28,292 nt of DNA. It comes from Chrysochromulina tobinii. Lineage: Eukaryota > Haptophyta > Prymnesiales > Chrysochromulinaceae. Below are positions 14,892-23,830 of this stretch, piece by piece. The DNA lies in NCBI GenBank assembly GCA_001275005.1, contig JWZX01002765.1:1-28292 (forward strand), given 5' to 3'. The number at the start of each line of letters is the position of its first letter. The first letter of the stretch is position 1. The notes beneath the pieces were generated by a model. That model saw only the letters and a program-made list of their open reading frames with translations, had not been told where the DNA came from and did not search any database. The position numbers and the translations under genes are program-made.

Positions 14892-15740
14892 ATGTCGAGC
14901 CTATCACCCGAGCAGGTTGCTGCCTTCAAGACCTTTGCTAACGAGCTCGCCGAGGCGGCTCGAGCGGAGATCCTGCCCTTCTGGCGCAAGCCCATTGAGG
15001 TCGAGAGCAAGATTGAGGACGAACGGGCAGTTGCAGAGAGCCCGGTGACCATCGCCGACCGTAACGCCGAGAAGGCGATGCGCGCCCTCATCGAAGCACG
15101 CTTCCCGGAGCATGGCATCTATGGCGAGGAGTTCGGAAGCGTGCGTGCCGATGCCGAGTTTTGCTGGGTTCTCGACCCGATCGACGGCACCAAGTCGTTC
15201 ATCACAGGCAAGCCACTCTTTGGCACGCTGATTGGCCTGTGCCACCGCGGCCGCCCAGTCATTGGCGTCATCGATCAGTGCGTCCTCAAGGAGCGCTGGA
15301 TCGGCGTGCTCGGCGAGGGCACGATGCTCAACGGGGAGCCGGTGAGCACGCGCGGCGTTGGCAGCCTGAGTGAGGCAATGCTGTACGCGACGACACCGCA
15401 CATGTTTCATGAAGGCTACGAGCAGATCGCCTTTGGTGCGGTGCGTGATGCCGTAAAGCGGCCGCTCTACGGCTGCGACTGCTACGCGTACGGGCTTGTC
15501 GCGGCGGGATTCGGCGCCGACCTCGTCATCGAGGCCGACCTTGGCCTGTACGACTACTCGGCTCTGGTGCCGGTGGTGCTTGGCGCGGGTGGCTGCATTA
15601 CGGACTGGACGGGCGCGGACTTGACCATCCAGAATCACGAGGCCTCCAAAGGGCGCGTGCTCGCCACCGCCAACGGCAAGCTGCACGCGGAGGCGCTCGC
15701 GCTCCTAAAGGCCGCAAAGGAGCATGTCAACTTGGAATAA
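14892..15740 (+). CDS. Histidinol-phosphatase, inositol-monophosphatase fold (HisN type)
   Basis: 282 residues from ATG 14892. It belongs to the Mg2+-dependent IMPase superfamily. The motifs are GEEFG at 78-82 (metal-binding Glu), DPIDGTKSF from D95 with D98, and GLYDYSALVPVVLGAGGCITDW near the end. The combination FITGKPLFGTLIGL and the terminal DYxALxPVVxGAGGxITDW points to the histidinol-phosphate phosphatase branch (second-last step of histidine synthesis) rather than inositol phosphatase. In-frame ATGs at 14835 and 14778 would add an arginine-rich, acid-poor N-terminus that could target a plastid or mitochondrion. The start is therefore uncertain; 14892 is where the folded domain begins. 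Substrate is inferred from motifs. Confidence 0.86.
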   Translation: MSSLSPEQVAAFKTFANELAEAARAEILPFWRKPIEVESKIEDERAVAESPVTIADRNAEKAMRALIEARFPEHGIYGEEFGSVRADAEFCWVLDPIDGTKSFITGKPLFGTLIGLCHRGRPVIGVIDQCVLKERWIGVLGEGTMLNGEPVSTRGVGSLSEAMLYATTPHMFHEGYEQIAFGAVRDAVKRPLYGCDCYAYGLVAAGFGADLVIEADLGLYDYSALVPVVLGAGGCITDWTGADLTIQNHEASKGRVLATANGKLHAEALALLKAAKEHVNLE

Positions 15741-16272
15741 CCGCCCCATATCTCTCATCTACATCTTCGGTGTGCCAACATTGTTCTTGATTGGAGATTA
15801 ATTGGATTGTGGTGCGGTTCACATCTCGTACAACACAGTCCAGTAGCCCACGCGTGTTAGAAACGAAGTCACACCGTAGCAACGCGCCGGGTGTGTTGTC
15901 GCGTCTGTCGTGTTACGCCGCGGCGGTAACGATCACAGACAACTCGTTCCCATTGCCATTCGTAAGGCATCAGCCGCCGGAGACGTCCGGAGCCGGAGTC
16001 ACACGGCACGCGCGTGTGCGACTGCGAGTCCTCTTGGTGTCAGCACGCGGGCAGGACCACCCCTCGAGACCACCCCCACCTTCCCCGGGCTGGGTTCCGT
16101 TCCCTGCGCCGCTCAGTCAGATGTCAGTCAGACGTCAGATACGTCGCGGCCACACCCGCGCACCCACCGCACCACTCCGTTCGCACTTCGCTCGCTGCTC
16201 GCTTGCCCCCCCAAGAGCCACATTCGCCACTCACGGACCGTGCAAGTGCGAAGTGCGTTTCAAAACAGTTGC
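15741..16272. other. Convergent intergenic region with an inverted repeat near the minus-strand stop
   Basis: 532 bp between convergent stops. Inverted repeat CGCACTTCGC (16182-16191) and GCGAAGTGCG (16248-16257) lies just past the stop of the minus gene. Partial duplications of the CAGATGTCAGTCAGACG type lie near 16120. No gene seen. Confidence 0.5.
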
Positions 16273-17826
16273 TCAGTCAGCCTCACGCTCCGCGTCCAGG
16301 GCTTGCAGGTGACGCCGACGCGAGAACTGGCCGACGGCGCTATCGCGCCGCTCGGAGTTCTCGGGGGCGAGCGCGCGGAACACATTGGGCACTGCTCCGC
16401 TGCCGCCGAAGCTGCCGAGCAGACCGAGGCCGCCGCCGCCGCCGCTGCAACTGCTGCCATCGCCGCCGCCACTTGCGATGAACCGGCCCTCGAGGCGGCC
16501 GCGAAGGCCCGGGTCTGAGGGAGAGAAGCGACCTATGGGAATGGCATCCGCGCTGAGGGCGCTGAGCGGCGTGTAGTGCGACGATGCACCGGAGCTTGGG
16601 TACTCTTCGCCGCCGAGGCCGCCGCCAGGCGCCGCTGCCGCCGCCGCTGCCGCCGCCGCTGCCGCCGCTCCTGCGCGCGGCGGAGGGGCGCGCGTGGGTG
16701 CCGGTGTGACGCTTGGCCCGAAGATTATCGCGGCCGTCGCCGGTGGAGCACCATCGTCGTCGGCAAAGAGATCGAACGGATCTCCACGCACGGGGCTGGC
16801 GACGTCTTCGTCATTGTCGTCGTCGTCGTCGTGCTGCTCTTCCTCATCCTCAGCAAGCCCCTCGTCCGCCGCTTGGCCGAGCATGGACAGCTTGCGCTTG
16901 CGCGTCGCGAAGTGCGGTGAGGTGCCTGCGTCGTCGCGCGGCCGGCTGTCCTGACAATCGGACGCTGACGAGGACGCATCCGGCGACTGCTTCGATGGCC
17001 GGTGGCGCGGTACGGGCGTCTCCAGGCGCTGGGGCGGCCGAGGCGGCGGCGGCGGTAGCGGCGACGGATCGTCGCTGCGATGCAGCGCGCCCCCTGCAGC
17101 TACGTCCGCTGCGGCCGCTCGGATGCTAAGCGCGGACTGCAGCTGCAGCTGCAGCTGCTGTGTGAGCGTCTGCTCAAGCTTCTGCACGAGCGAATGCATG
17201 AGCGTGTGGCTGCGCTCCTCCTGCTCGGTGAGCTGCTCGCAGATCTTCTGGGGCATGTGGGAGACCTCGGCTCGGATGTGGCCGCTGGTTTCGAGCGCGC
17301 AGTTGAGCTTCGCCTCGAGCCGCTTGATCAGCGCCGCCTGCTCCGCAAGACGCGCTTCTTGCTCGACTATGCGCTTGAGCACCGTGTGATCAAGACCTGC
17401 ACGGGCGCTGTCGGTGGCACCGCCGCTGCCACCGCCTCCGCCGCCAAACTTGGATACCGACGGAGAGAGGAGCGGAAGTGCCTTGAACGCGTGCGTGCTG
17501 CCGCCGCCGCGCCGTGCCGACTCGCTGCCGCCACGTCGGGCCGACTCGCCGCCACCACGTCGGGCCGACAGGTGGCCACCCTCGTCCAGCGCGGACTGTT
17601 GGCTGAAGCCCCCACCGTCCTGCGAGCTCCGCTGCGACTCGCCGAGGGAGGCTGCTGCGTGGCGAGCGGAGCCGCCCGGTGCACCCTCGGCGATGTGGTA
17701 CTTGGACCGTCCCAGAAGCGAGTATGCGAGACGCGCAGACATCAGGATCACGCTCGCTGGACAGCGGCTTGACAGGCGAGACCCGGATGGTCGCAGCTCA
17801 GAAGGTCTGGAAGACTGGAATTGCAT
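16273..17826 (-). CDS. Coiled-coil protein with RGG-like, acidic and alanine/glycine-rich segments
   Basis: 517 residues from the most upstream in-frame ATG (17826); ATG 17742 (MSARLAYSLLGRSKYHIAEG) is an equally plausible start giving 489. In order: a serine-rich region with three SARRGGG/E-type octapeptides, a poly-glycine stretch, a coiled coil of about 90 residues (VLKRIVEQEARLAEQAAL to LTQQLQLQLQSAL), a proline-rich segment, a basic RKRKL cluster that may be a nuclear signal, an acidic run (EDEEEQHDDDDDNDED), a poly-alanine run and a glycine-rich tail. No known domain recognised. Arginine-glycine and acidic low-complexity parts suggest an RNA- or chromatin-associated scaffold, but this is only inference. 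Head-to-head with the 2OG oxygenase. Confidence 0.62.
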   Translation of the reverse strand: MQFQSSRPSELRPSGSRLSSRCPASVILMSARLAYSLLGRSKYHIAEGAPGGSARHAAASLGESQRSSQDGGGFSQQSALDEGGHLSARRGGGESARRGGSESARRGGGSTHAFKALPLLSPSVSKFGGGGGGSGGATDSARAGLDHTVLKRIVEQEARLAEQAALIKRLEAKLNCALETSGHIRAEVSHMPQKICEQLTEQEERSHTLMHSLVQKLEQTLTQQLQLQLQSALSIRAAAADVAAGGALHRSDDPSPLPPPPPRPPQRLETPVPRHRPSKQSPDASSSASDCQDSRPRDDAGTSPHFATRKRKLSMLGQAADEGLAEDEEEQHDDDDDNDEDVASPVRGDPFDLFADDDGAPPATAAIIFGPSVTPAPTRAPPPRAGAAAAAAAAAAAAAPGGGLGGEEYPSSGASSHYTPLSALSADAIPIGRFSPSDPGLRGRLEGRFIASGGGDGSSCSGGGGGLGLLGSFGGSGAVPNVFRALAPENSERRDSAVGQFSRRRHLQALDAEREAD

Positions 17827-18073
17827 GCATGCACCGAAAATTGTTTCTTGCGTCGCGCGGCCCGTGCACACCGAACATTCACAGAGAAACAGAGCCCCGC
17901 CAAAACTTACGCCAAAACTCGAGCGCCACTCACTCGCGAAACTCCGTTTTTGGAAGGCCACATGCTGCTAATCGTCGGATCGTCGGATCGTCGCACGCGC
18001 GGCACGGCGCAGCACGCCCAGCTCGCACGCACGGTGCCCAGGTGCCATCCACAGGTGCCGCGTTCGGATTGAA

Positions 18074-18967
18074 ATGATTGCGTGCCGACGGATGAGCACG
18101 TTCTTGTTGAGCAGCTTCACAACGGCGCAGGACACCAGGAGCACAATCCGCGTTGACAGATCCGCTGCCAGCGGACATGGATGGACGGAGGTTTTCCTGG
18201 CAGCAGAGCACGCCGCTTGCACGCAATCTGCTGACGATTCTGTCGCCGCCGGCTTCTCTGTCGTGATCTTGCATGATCTACTCAGCAAAGACGAGTGCGA
18301 GACGCTGCGCTCAGGGGCGTCAAGCTTTGCCCACACGCTCCGCAAGAAAGAACATAAGGATGGCGCCACCTCCGCTGCTAACCCCGTCCGCATGCCCATC
18401 AAGACGATGCTATGTGCCGATTCTCAGGCACTATGTGACACGGCGCTTCTGCGTGGCGTGGCTAGGTTGCGAGATCAGCTTCCGCTCCTGCTCCCAACCC
18501 TGTTTGGTGGCGAGAGCGGCATCGGATGTCCGCCTCCCTCTCCAATCAGCAGCAGCATCGCTCGGGATGAGCGCCTTATCTTTGTCTCTGGTGAGCCCGC
18601 ATGCAACGTCTACTTCGCCGGGGGTCATTTCAGGCCACACGAGGACCAACAGGCTCTTACCGTCCTCGTGGCACTCTCGGATCGAACTGAGTTTACAGGC
18701 GGCGGGACGGCCTTCTGGTCTGAAGCCGATCGGCCACCGCCAATAGGCCCTGGAGTTTATACTCGTGCGGCAGCCGGGCCGCCCACGATGGTGCTCACGC
18801 TGCCCGCGGGCTCGGCGCTTATTTTTGGTGGAAACGTGACTCACGCAGGGCAAACGGTCCTCGACGGCGAGCGGACTGTGTTCGTGGCCTCGTTTAGCAC
18901 GAGAATTTCACGACCGCCGGAGCAGTCTTACTCGTACGCATACAGCAGCAAGTGGTCGGTGCCATGA
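18074..18967 (+). CDS. 2-oxoglutarate/Fe(II)-dependent oxygenase, prolyl-4-hydroxylase-like
   Basis: 297 residues from ATG 18074. The double-stranded beta-helix core is clear: HFRPHEDQQALTVLVAL gives the iron-binding HxD at H189-D191, GGGTAFW follows at 209, then GSALIFGGNVTHAGQTV gives the distal iron histidine H257, and GERTVFVASF gives R267, which binds the 2-oxoglutarate carboxylate. All cofactor residues are present, so activity is expected. The order matches P4H-like and PKHD-type hydroxylases acting on protein side chains; the substrate is unknown. No convincing signal peptide. Shares an intergenic region of about 250 bp with the divergent coiled-coil gene. Confidence 0.87.
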   Translation: MIACRRMSTFLLSSFTTAQDTRSTIRVDRSAASGHGWTEVFLAAEHAACTQSADDSVAAGFSVVILHDLLSKDECETLRSGASSFAHTLRKKEHKDGATSAANPVRMPIKTMLCADSQALCDTALLRGVARLRDQLPLLLPTLFGGESGIGCPPPSPISSSIARDERLIFVSGEPACNVYFAGGHFRPHEDQQALTVLVALSDRTEFTGGGTAFWSEADRPPPIGPGVYTRAAAGPPTMVLTLPAGSALIFGGNVTHAGQTVLDGERTVFVASFSTRISRPPEQSYSYAYSSKWSVP

Positions 18968-19451
18968 CGTGGTGCTGTAGTGTGGAGCATTGTGTGGTCT
19001 TCTCTACTTTCGACTCTACTTCTCACCAGCCTCCAAGCCAGCCTCCTATACCGGCGGCGCGACCACCGCCCACTGAGAGCGCCAAGGCCGGGGACACGCA
19101 GGGAGGCCTTAGGAAGGCCTCCAGACGTCGTGTGCCAGTGAGCAGTGACGAGCGCGCGATCTTGTATTCGGGTGACGATCGTTTTGGGGGGGCGTGCTAG
19201 TCCGTGAACCGTGCGTGGTGTGCGTGCGACCCTCGATGACGATGTGGAACGATGTGACCCGAGTGTGCGCTCTCTCTACTTTTCAGAGCGATCTACACCC
19301 AGTCGTTCGCGGGGCGATTCCGCAACAACTTGAACTTGAACTTGAATCCGCAAATTCAGCGCACACAAACACCGAAGTTTGAACCGGAGCCCTAAGTTTC
19401 CTCGTCCGCGCTGCTTGTTCGTTTCACCTCGAGACCCCGACGCGCGCGGCG
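18968..19451. other. Intergenic region with 3' hairpin and AACTTG triplet repeat
   Basis: 484 bp. The hairpin GGAGGCCTT-AGG-AAGGCCTCC occupies 19102-19122. Three AACTTG units lie near 19326-19343, 110 bp before the next ATG. No gene seen. Confidence 0.5.
19102..19122 (+). repeat. Perfect 9-bp stem, 3-nt loop hairpin
   Basis: GGAGGCCTT, AGG, AAGGCCTCC, 135 bp after the oxygenase stop. Confidence 0.8.
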
Positions 19452-20686
19452 ATGTTGCTCTCGCCCGAGGCAATCTTCAAGGACAAACCGCTCCAGCAAC
19501 TTGCTCCCTTCTTCAAGACCAAGCTCAGCGTCACACAGCGCGCGCGGTGGCGCTGGATCTTCCCGGAGCCGGATGGTGGCTCGATTTACCCAAGGGCGCG
19601 TGCCAGGAATGAGATTATGGACTCAGTGAGCAACTGGCATTCCGCAGAAGAGCTGTCCGAGGAGGCGGCCACCATGGTGCAGCTCCCACATCATCGCGCT
19701 TCGGTCTTTCACGTTGGCCCCAAAGCGGCTGAAGACTGGGCGCAGTTCTGCCTCCGCACGACCAACAACGAGTACGACAAGGTACCAGCGGTCCCGATGA
19801 CGAGCCCTACGTCGTTCAACTCGATCGAGGTCTGGCTCAAGATGATGAAGCTCGCGCATTCGGAGGCGCTACTCAAGCCGGGCGCAATGCACGCGCTCGA
19901 GGCCTGGGCGACGCGCGCCACCTCGCGGCAGCGCGAAGCGTTGTCCAACCTTTGCCTCCTCCTCTCGGACTTTGTATCCACCGGCGGCTCGTCCCTCCTC
20001 TCGGAGACGAAGCTCAAGTACGCCCCAAAATCAGTGCCACCTCGTGATGCTGCCGTCCCGCCCGAGGGCCAGCTTGGCCGGCCGTCCACCGCGCCTATCG
20101 TCTCCGCCGTGCAACTGAAACTCGAGGCGAAGATGAAGGCTGCAAACGAGATGTCGGTGCGTCTCGCTGTGGAGATGAAGAACAAGCGAGATCGGGAAAA
20201 CGCGCGCTCGGGCGGTGCCAAGAAACCCATCGATCCATCGAAGCATCCCGCGTACGCCTCCACCATCCCGATGAAGTGGCCCATGAAGCCGCCCACCCTC
20301 ATCACTACCCAACATGTGCGTCTCCGCCCGCCCCTCGCACCCATGGCATGCACCACATGCAGCTGCGCGCAAAGCACCCACGGACGCCCCCACTCGCATG
20401 CCATGCACCTGCTTCCTGACGGCCCATCTGCGTGGCTCCGCAGGCGGCGATGCGCCAGGTGTCGGCCAACGACGCGCGCAATCGGATCTTCCCCTTCGAA
20501 GGAAGTACCCTCCCCGCAACCACCTTCAACCGAATGATCGGTGGATCCACATGGCACGGCTATGCGTTCTACCCTCAGCTGCAGCCGGTCGCTGAGGCAA
20601 GCTTCCCGCAGATGCGGCCCCTCACATCCTTTCCCGGTTTTGAGGTCAGTCCCGGCAAGCCGCTCTCCTCGTACCGGTGCAATTAA
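19452..20686 (+). CDS. Two-exon protein of unknown family
   Basis: Join 19452-20315 and 20444-20686, 368 residues. The second exon is needed because frame 3 turns into arginine/serine noise after 20315 whereas frame 2 gives an ordinary aromatic-rich sequence (MRQVSANDARNRIFPFEG, then TWHGYAFYPQLQP). Residues 1-60 contain paired tryptophans and a proline turn (RWRWIFPEPDGG). Residues 100-185 look helical, with EVWLKMMKLAHSEALL and RQREALSNLCLLLSDF. Residues 225-275 are lysine/arginine rich. The C-terminal exon is proline and aromatic rich. No signal peptide, membrane segment or known domain is visible. It is followed in the same direction by the EF-hand gene. Confidence 0.68.
20316..20443 (+). 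other. Intron of the unknown two-exon gene
   Basis: The phase-0 intron is 128 bp, with donor GTGCGT at 20316 and acceptor CCGCAG ending at 20443. The donor is identical over six bases to the ADPRM-like intron. Confidence 0.68.
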
Positions 20687-21078
20687 GCGCACGCGAGATG
20701 CGGTCGGCTTTACACGGGCGGTGCTGAGGCGGTGTATGCACGCGAGACGCTCAGGGCGTTGAGCGGAAGATCCGGTACTCGTTGGATGAGTGCCTTAAGA
20801 CGTCGCAAGTTATATGAGATACATGTGATGTGTGTGCGCTTCAAAGACATGTGAACGTGATGTGCGGTGTCATAAATGCATGCATGCGCGATCGTATCGA
20901 TGTATGATTGTCACTCACTCTCTCCGGTATGAATACGCAACAGAAACCGAAACCGCACACACATTGGATGTAGATGCACTCTTTAGCGCTCCGCTTGTGG
21001 CACACCTTTGCCGTGTACACTCGGGCGCGCGCAACAACCTAGGCCCACGTGTGCACGAATTCCTCTGCCAAGTACGGT
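20687..21078. other. Intergenic region, no gene seen
   Basis: 392 bp, more AT-rich than the genes, with GCATGCATGCGCG near 20880 and GAAACC duplications near 20942. Presumed 3' UTR plus promoter of the EF-hand gene. Confidence 0.4.
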
Positions 21079-23235
21079 ATGCCGGCCAAGAAGGCCGTGT
21101 CGATCATTTCCAGCGATTCTTTTGACATTGGCATGCGACAGCTTGCGATGGAGTTCGACGCGATGGACCTGGATGTCAACCGCAGCCTTGATTTCAGCGA
21201 GTTTTCTCAGCTCGTCCGCTCTCGCGAGATGGCCGTCCATTCGGAAAAGGCGCTGCGAGAACGCTTCGACGCGCTCGATGTGAATGGATCCGGCACGGTA
21301 GACATGCCGGAGTTCATCAAGTTTGCGCTCCGCGACGCCCTCTCCCGCACGGCCTTGCCGATAAAGAGCCTGCTCGCCTCGTGGGACACGGACGGCTCGC
21401 AGGACATTGGCATCGAAGAATTTCGAGACGCCGTCCGCTACTTCGGCTTCGAAGCGCGCGACGCCGAGATCGACGCTGTGTTCAACGAGTTTGACAAGAA
21501 CGGAAACGGTATACTCGATATCAATGAGCTCACAGCAGCCTTCGCGGAGAGTGCGATGCCCTTAGGCATGAAGTTAGGCATGGGGCAGAAACAGTTGCGC
21601 CGCTTGAGCGATCGTGAGGGCTATCTCACGCAAGCTCAAGCGGCCGCTAAGCTGGAGGCCGCAAGCGCCAAGCTTAGGCCGCCTGCAAGGGCGCCGCCCC
21701 CGACGGGGCTCAAGGCGCCAAGCAAGCCTATCAAGACTCGAGTGGCCGAGGTGCGCCGCACGCTGCTCGAGGTGCTCAACTCTGATCAGATGCGCGTCCT
21801 CGACCTCTTCCGAGCGTGGGACGTCAACGGCGACGGCCTCGTCGGCAAGCAGGAGCTCCGCTCAGCGCTCGCAGGACTCGGCATCGAGGCGTCAGCCCAA
21901 GTGGTTGACGCACTGTTCGGCATCCTCGACACGGACAATGACGGCACGCTGCAATACAGGGAGCTGAACGCGTCGCTGCGCCGCACCGAGCCTGAGGTCG
22001 ACAGCTCGAGCCCCCTTTTGCACGTGCACGAGCACTCAACGGCGGACTCAATGGAAATCGGACCGCAGCAAGCCCTCGGGGTTCGTCAACTCAACAGCTC
22101 CACGTCATCCCTGTCAGAGATTAGCCTCCTGCACAGCCCATGCAAGCCCTTCGGACAGAAGACCATGTCGCCGCCGCCCAAGTGGCCGCAGACGCCCGCG
22201 ATTGTCCTCGAGACGGCCGCTCAGCAGCACGACTCTCATCACGAGCAGAGCACGGCGACGCTGCACTCGAGAGCCGCTCAGCACGACGCTCATCACGAGC
22301 AGAGCACGGCGACGCTGCACCCGAGAGCGGGGCTACAACTGCCCGAACGGATGCCCAAACGGCCAGCCGGGGCCCTTGTGGGCGCCTTCTCGCAAAAGAA
22401 GTTCGGCGGGGCATCGGACTCAGCGAAGGACCTGTGGTCCTATCACCTGGGCTTCACACAGGGTAGGCTGAGTATGATGCAGGCCTCTGTCAGTGGCGCG
22501 CGGCTCAAGTGCGAGAGGACTCCATGGGCCCAGAGGCAATGGTACCCGATGGGAGGGCCGCCGTGGGAATCGCCATCGTGGAGCCAGCCTGCATGCCAGG
22601 GGCCACTGTCCAGCAAGCCCGGGGGGACGCATCCGAGCTGCAGCTCCAACCTGGGCTCCTCTGCAGGCGCCACCCTCAGCGCCTTGACCAGCGGACATGG
22701 CTCCTCAAGCGCCGGTCTGAGCGCCTCGACCTGCGGGCAAGGCTTCACTCGGCATGCCAACGGTGACTTTCCGTCGATGGTCGATTCGCCTAGATCGTCG
22801 AGCATGCCCGACCTCCGAGCATCTCTCCACAACAAGACCTCGATCACTCCAAAGCGACGAAGCGGTTTTGAGCCCGCTATACCCGCTGCCTCGGGCCCCT
22901 CGGTGCTCTCAAGCCCAGTGGGTGCCCTGAAGCCGCTGTCCCCGCCCAGGACGTCGACGATTCCTTCCATGCTGTCACACGCACTGTCACCGCAGCACTC
23001 CTCGCCATCGCCTGGCCTTCGCCTGGCCGGCCCTGGACGGCCTACCTCATGGATCCTGGCGAGCGCCAAGATGGTCGCCTCTGGCAGTCTAGCCGGCACG
23101 ACCGCCTTGCGCCCAGAGACCACGCCCAGGCCGGTCCTCCAGGGCCGCAAGTCGCCGCCGCCGCCGCCGCTTCTCAACGAGGCCGACTGGATGGCCTCGT
23201 GGCTGCGCGAGCAGAGGGAGGGGGCGGGGATCTAA
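21079..23235 (+). CDS. Six-EF-hand calcium-binding protein with long disordered tail
   Basis: 718 residues from ATG 21079 (MPAKKAVS). EF-hand loops, each 12 residues, start at D30 (DLDVNRSLDFSE), D67 (DVNGSGTVDMPE), D103 (DTDGSQDIGIEE), D139 (DKNGNGILDINE), D248 (DVNGDGLVGKQE) and D284 (DTDNDGTLQYRE). Loops 2, 4, 5 and 6 have the glycine at position 6; loops 1 and 3 do not, so their affinity may be lower. The first four hands form a calmodulin-like block; a basic/proline linker separates the last pair. Residues 300-718 are serine, proline and histidine rich and contain an 18-residue tandem repeat (HHEQSTATLH) plus WP and PS motifs, with no catalytic domain. Probable Ca2+ sensor or scaffold; partner unknown. 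Confidence 0.9.
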   Translation: MPAKKAVSIISSDSFDIGMRQLAMEFDAMDLDVNRSLDFSEFSQLVRSREMAVHSEKALRERFDALDVNGSGTVDMPEFIKFALRDALSRTALPIKSLLASWDTDGSQDIGIEEFRDAVRYFGFEARDAEIDAVFNEFDKNGNGILDINELTAAFAESAMPLGMKLGMGQKQLRRLSDREGYLTQAQAAAKLEAASAKLRPPARAPPPTGLKAPSKPIKTRVAEVRRTLLEVLNSDQMRVLDLFRAWDVNGDGLVGKQELRSALAGLGIEASAQVVDALFGILDTDNDGTLQYRELNASLRRTEPEVDSSSPLLHVHEHSTADSMEIGPQQALGVRQLNSSTSSLSEISLLHSPCKPFGQKTMSPPPKWPQTPAIVLETAAQQHDSHHEQSTATLHSRAAQHDAHHEQSTATLHPRAGLQLPERMPKRPAGALVGAFSQKKFGGASDSAKDLWSYHLGFTQGRLSMMQASVSGARLKCERTPWAQRQWYPMGGPPWESPSWSQPACQGPLSSKPGGTHPSCSSNLGSSAGATLSALTSGHGSSSAGLSASTCGQGFTRHANGDFPSMVDSPRSSSMPDLRASLHNKTSITPKRRSGFEPAIPAASGPSVLSSPVGALKPLSPPRTSTIPSMLSHALSPQHSSPSPGLRLAGPGRPTSWILASAKMVASGSLAGTTALRPETTPRPVLQGRKSPPPPPLLNEADWMASWLREQREGAGI
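22228..22330 (+). repeat. 54-bp coding tandem repeat
   Basis: Two near-identical 54-bp units start at 22228 and 22282 and encode 18-residue repeats with HHEQSTATLH in the EF-hand protein tail. Confidence 0.85.
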
Positions 23236-23375
23236 GGGATCGAGCGATGCAGTCACGGGCCAGTCGTCACACGCAGTTACTTTGCGGGCCTACCGTGAAA
23301 GTTTAGGTGTCGGTTTCGTGAAAACTACATCAAGATAGTCGAGTGAGAGCCACAGAGCCTTAGTCGACTGTTTTA

Positions 23376-23394
23376 TTTTGCCGAAACGGCAAAA
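23376..23394 (+). repeat. Terminator-like hairpin after the EF-hand gene
   Basis: TTTTGCCG, AAA, CGGCAAAA: a perfect 8-bp stem with T-rich left and A-rich right flanks, 141 bp after the stop. It reads the same on both strands, so it may serve the minus-strand relic as well. Confidence 0.75.
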
Positions 23395-23399
23395 AAGAT

Positions 23400-23735
23400 T
23401 CAATTGTACATGCGATGTATGCCCTCCTCACCTCGAACATACACGATCGGCCGCCGGCCACCAGCCACCGAACCAGCTAACCACCATGCACCAACAGCCA
23501 CCGTGGCAATGAAGAGGAGACAGTAGTCCGGTGCTTCGAATTCGGCGGGGCCAGCTTGCACGGCCTGCGAAACTCGGTGAAAAGGTTCAGGGCCCCCGCG
23601 CGCGCAGCGCGTCTTTATGATCGCGCCGTGGGCGGGCATGAAGCGATCAAATCCGTTGGCCAGGACCTCCTCGACCGACGCCTTGACCGCCTGTGGGCAA
23701 GGCTGACGTATTTGAAGGTGAGCGCGACGCAGCAC
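23400..23735 (-). pseudogene. Remnant or orphan exon of an MBL-fold/DUF4336-like C-terminus
   Basis: From 23690 on the minus strand, directly after an acceptor-like TTGCCCACAG, the frame reads AVKASVEEVLANGFDRFMPAHG, which resembles the C-terminal helix-strand and AHG motif of DUF4336/metallo-beta-lactamase-fold proteins. It then runs through a hydrophobic segment (YCLLFIATVAVGAWW) to a stop. No ATG suits it and the rest of the MBL fold, with its HxHxDH motif, is absent; the upstream DNA is occupied by the LON-domain gene. It could be a decayed gene fragment, or a 3' exon whose 5' part was lost. Recognition rests on a short motif only. Confidence 0.4.
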
Positions 23736-23830
23736 AGTCGGTACCCATTTATGGCGTCAATCGATGGCGTCAAAATTCCACCGTTATCGGCCACGTCACA
23801 TCCAGCTTGGGGTCGCCGTGCTCGAAGTTG

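Noticed and set aside
14904-15686. 260-residue minus-strand frame opposite HisN, and similar long frames at 13810-14403 and 25224-26060
   Set aside because: Mirror frames of well-supported genes, without motifs.
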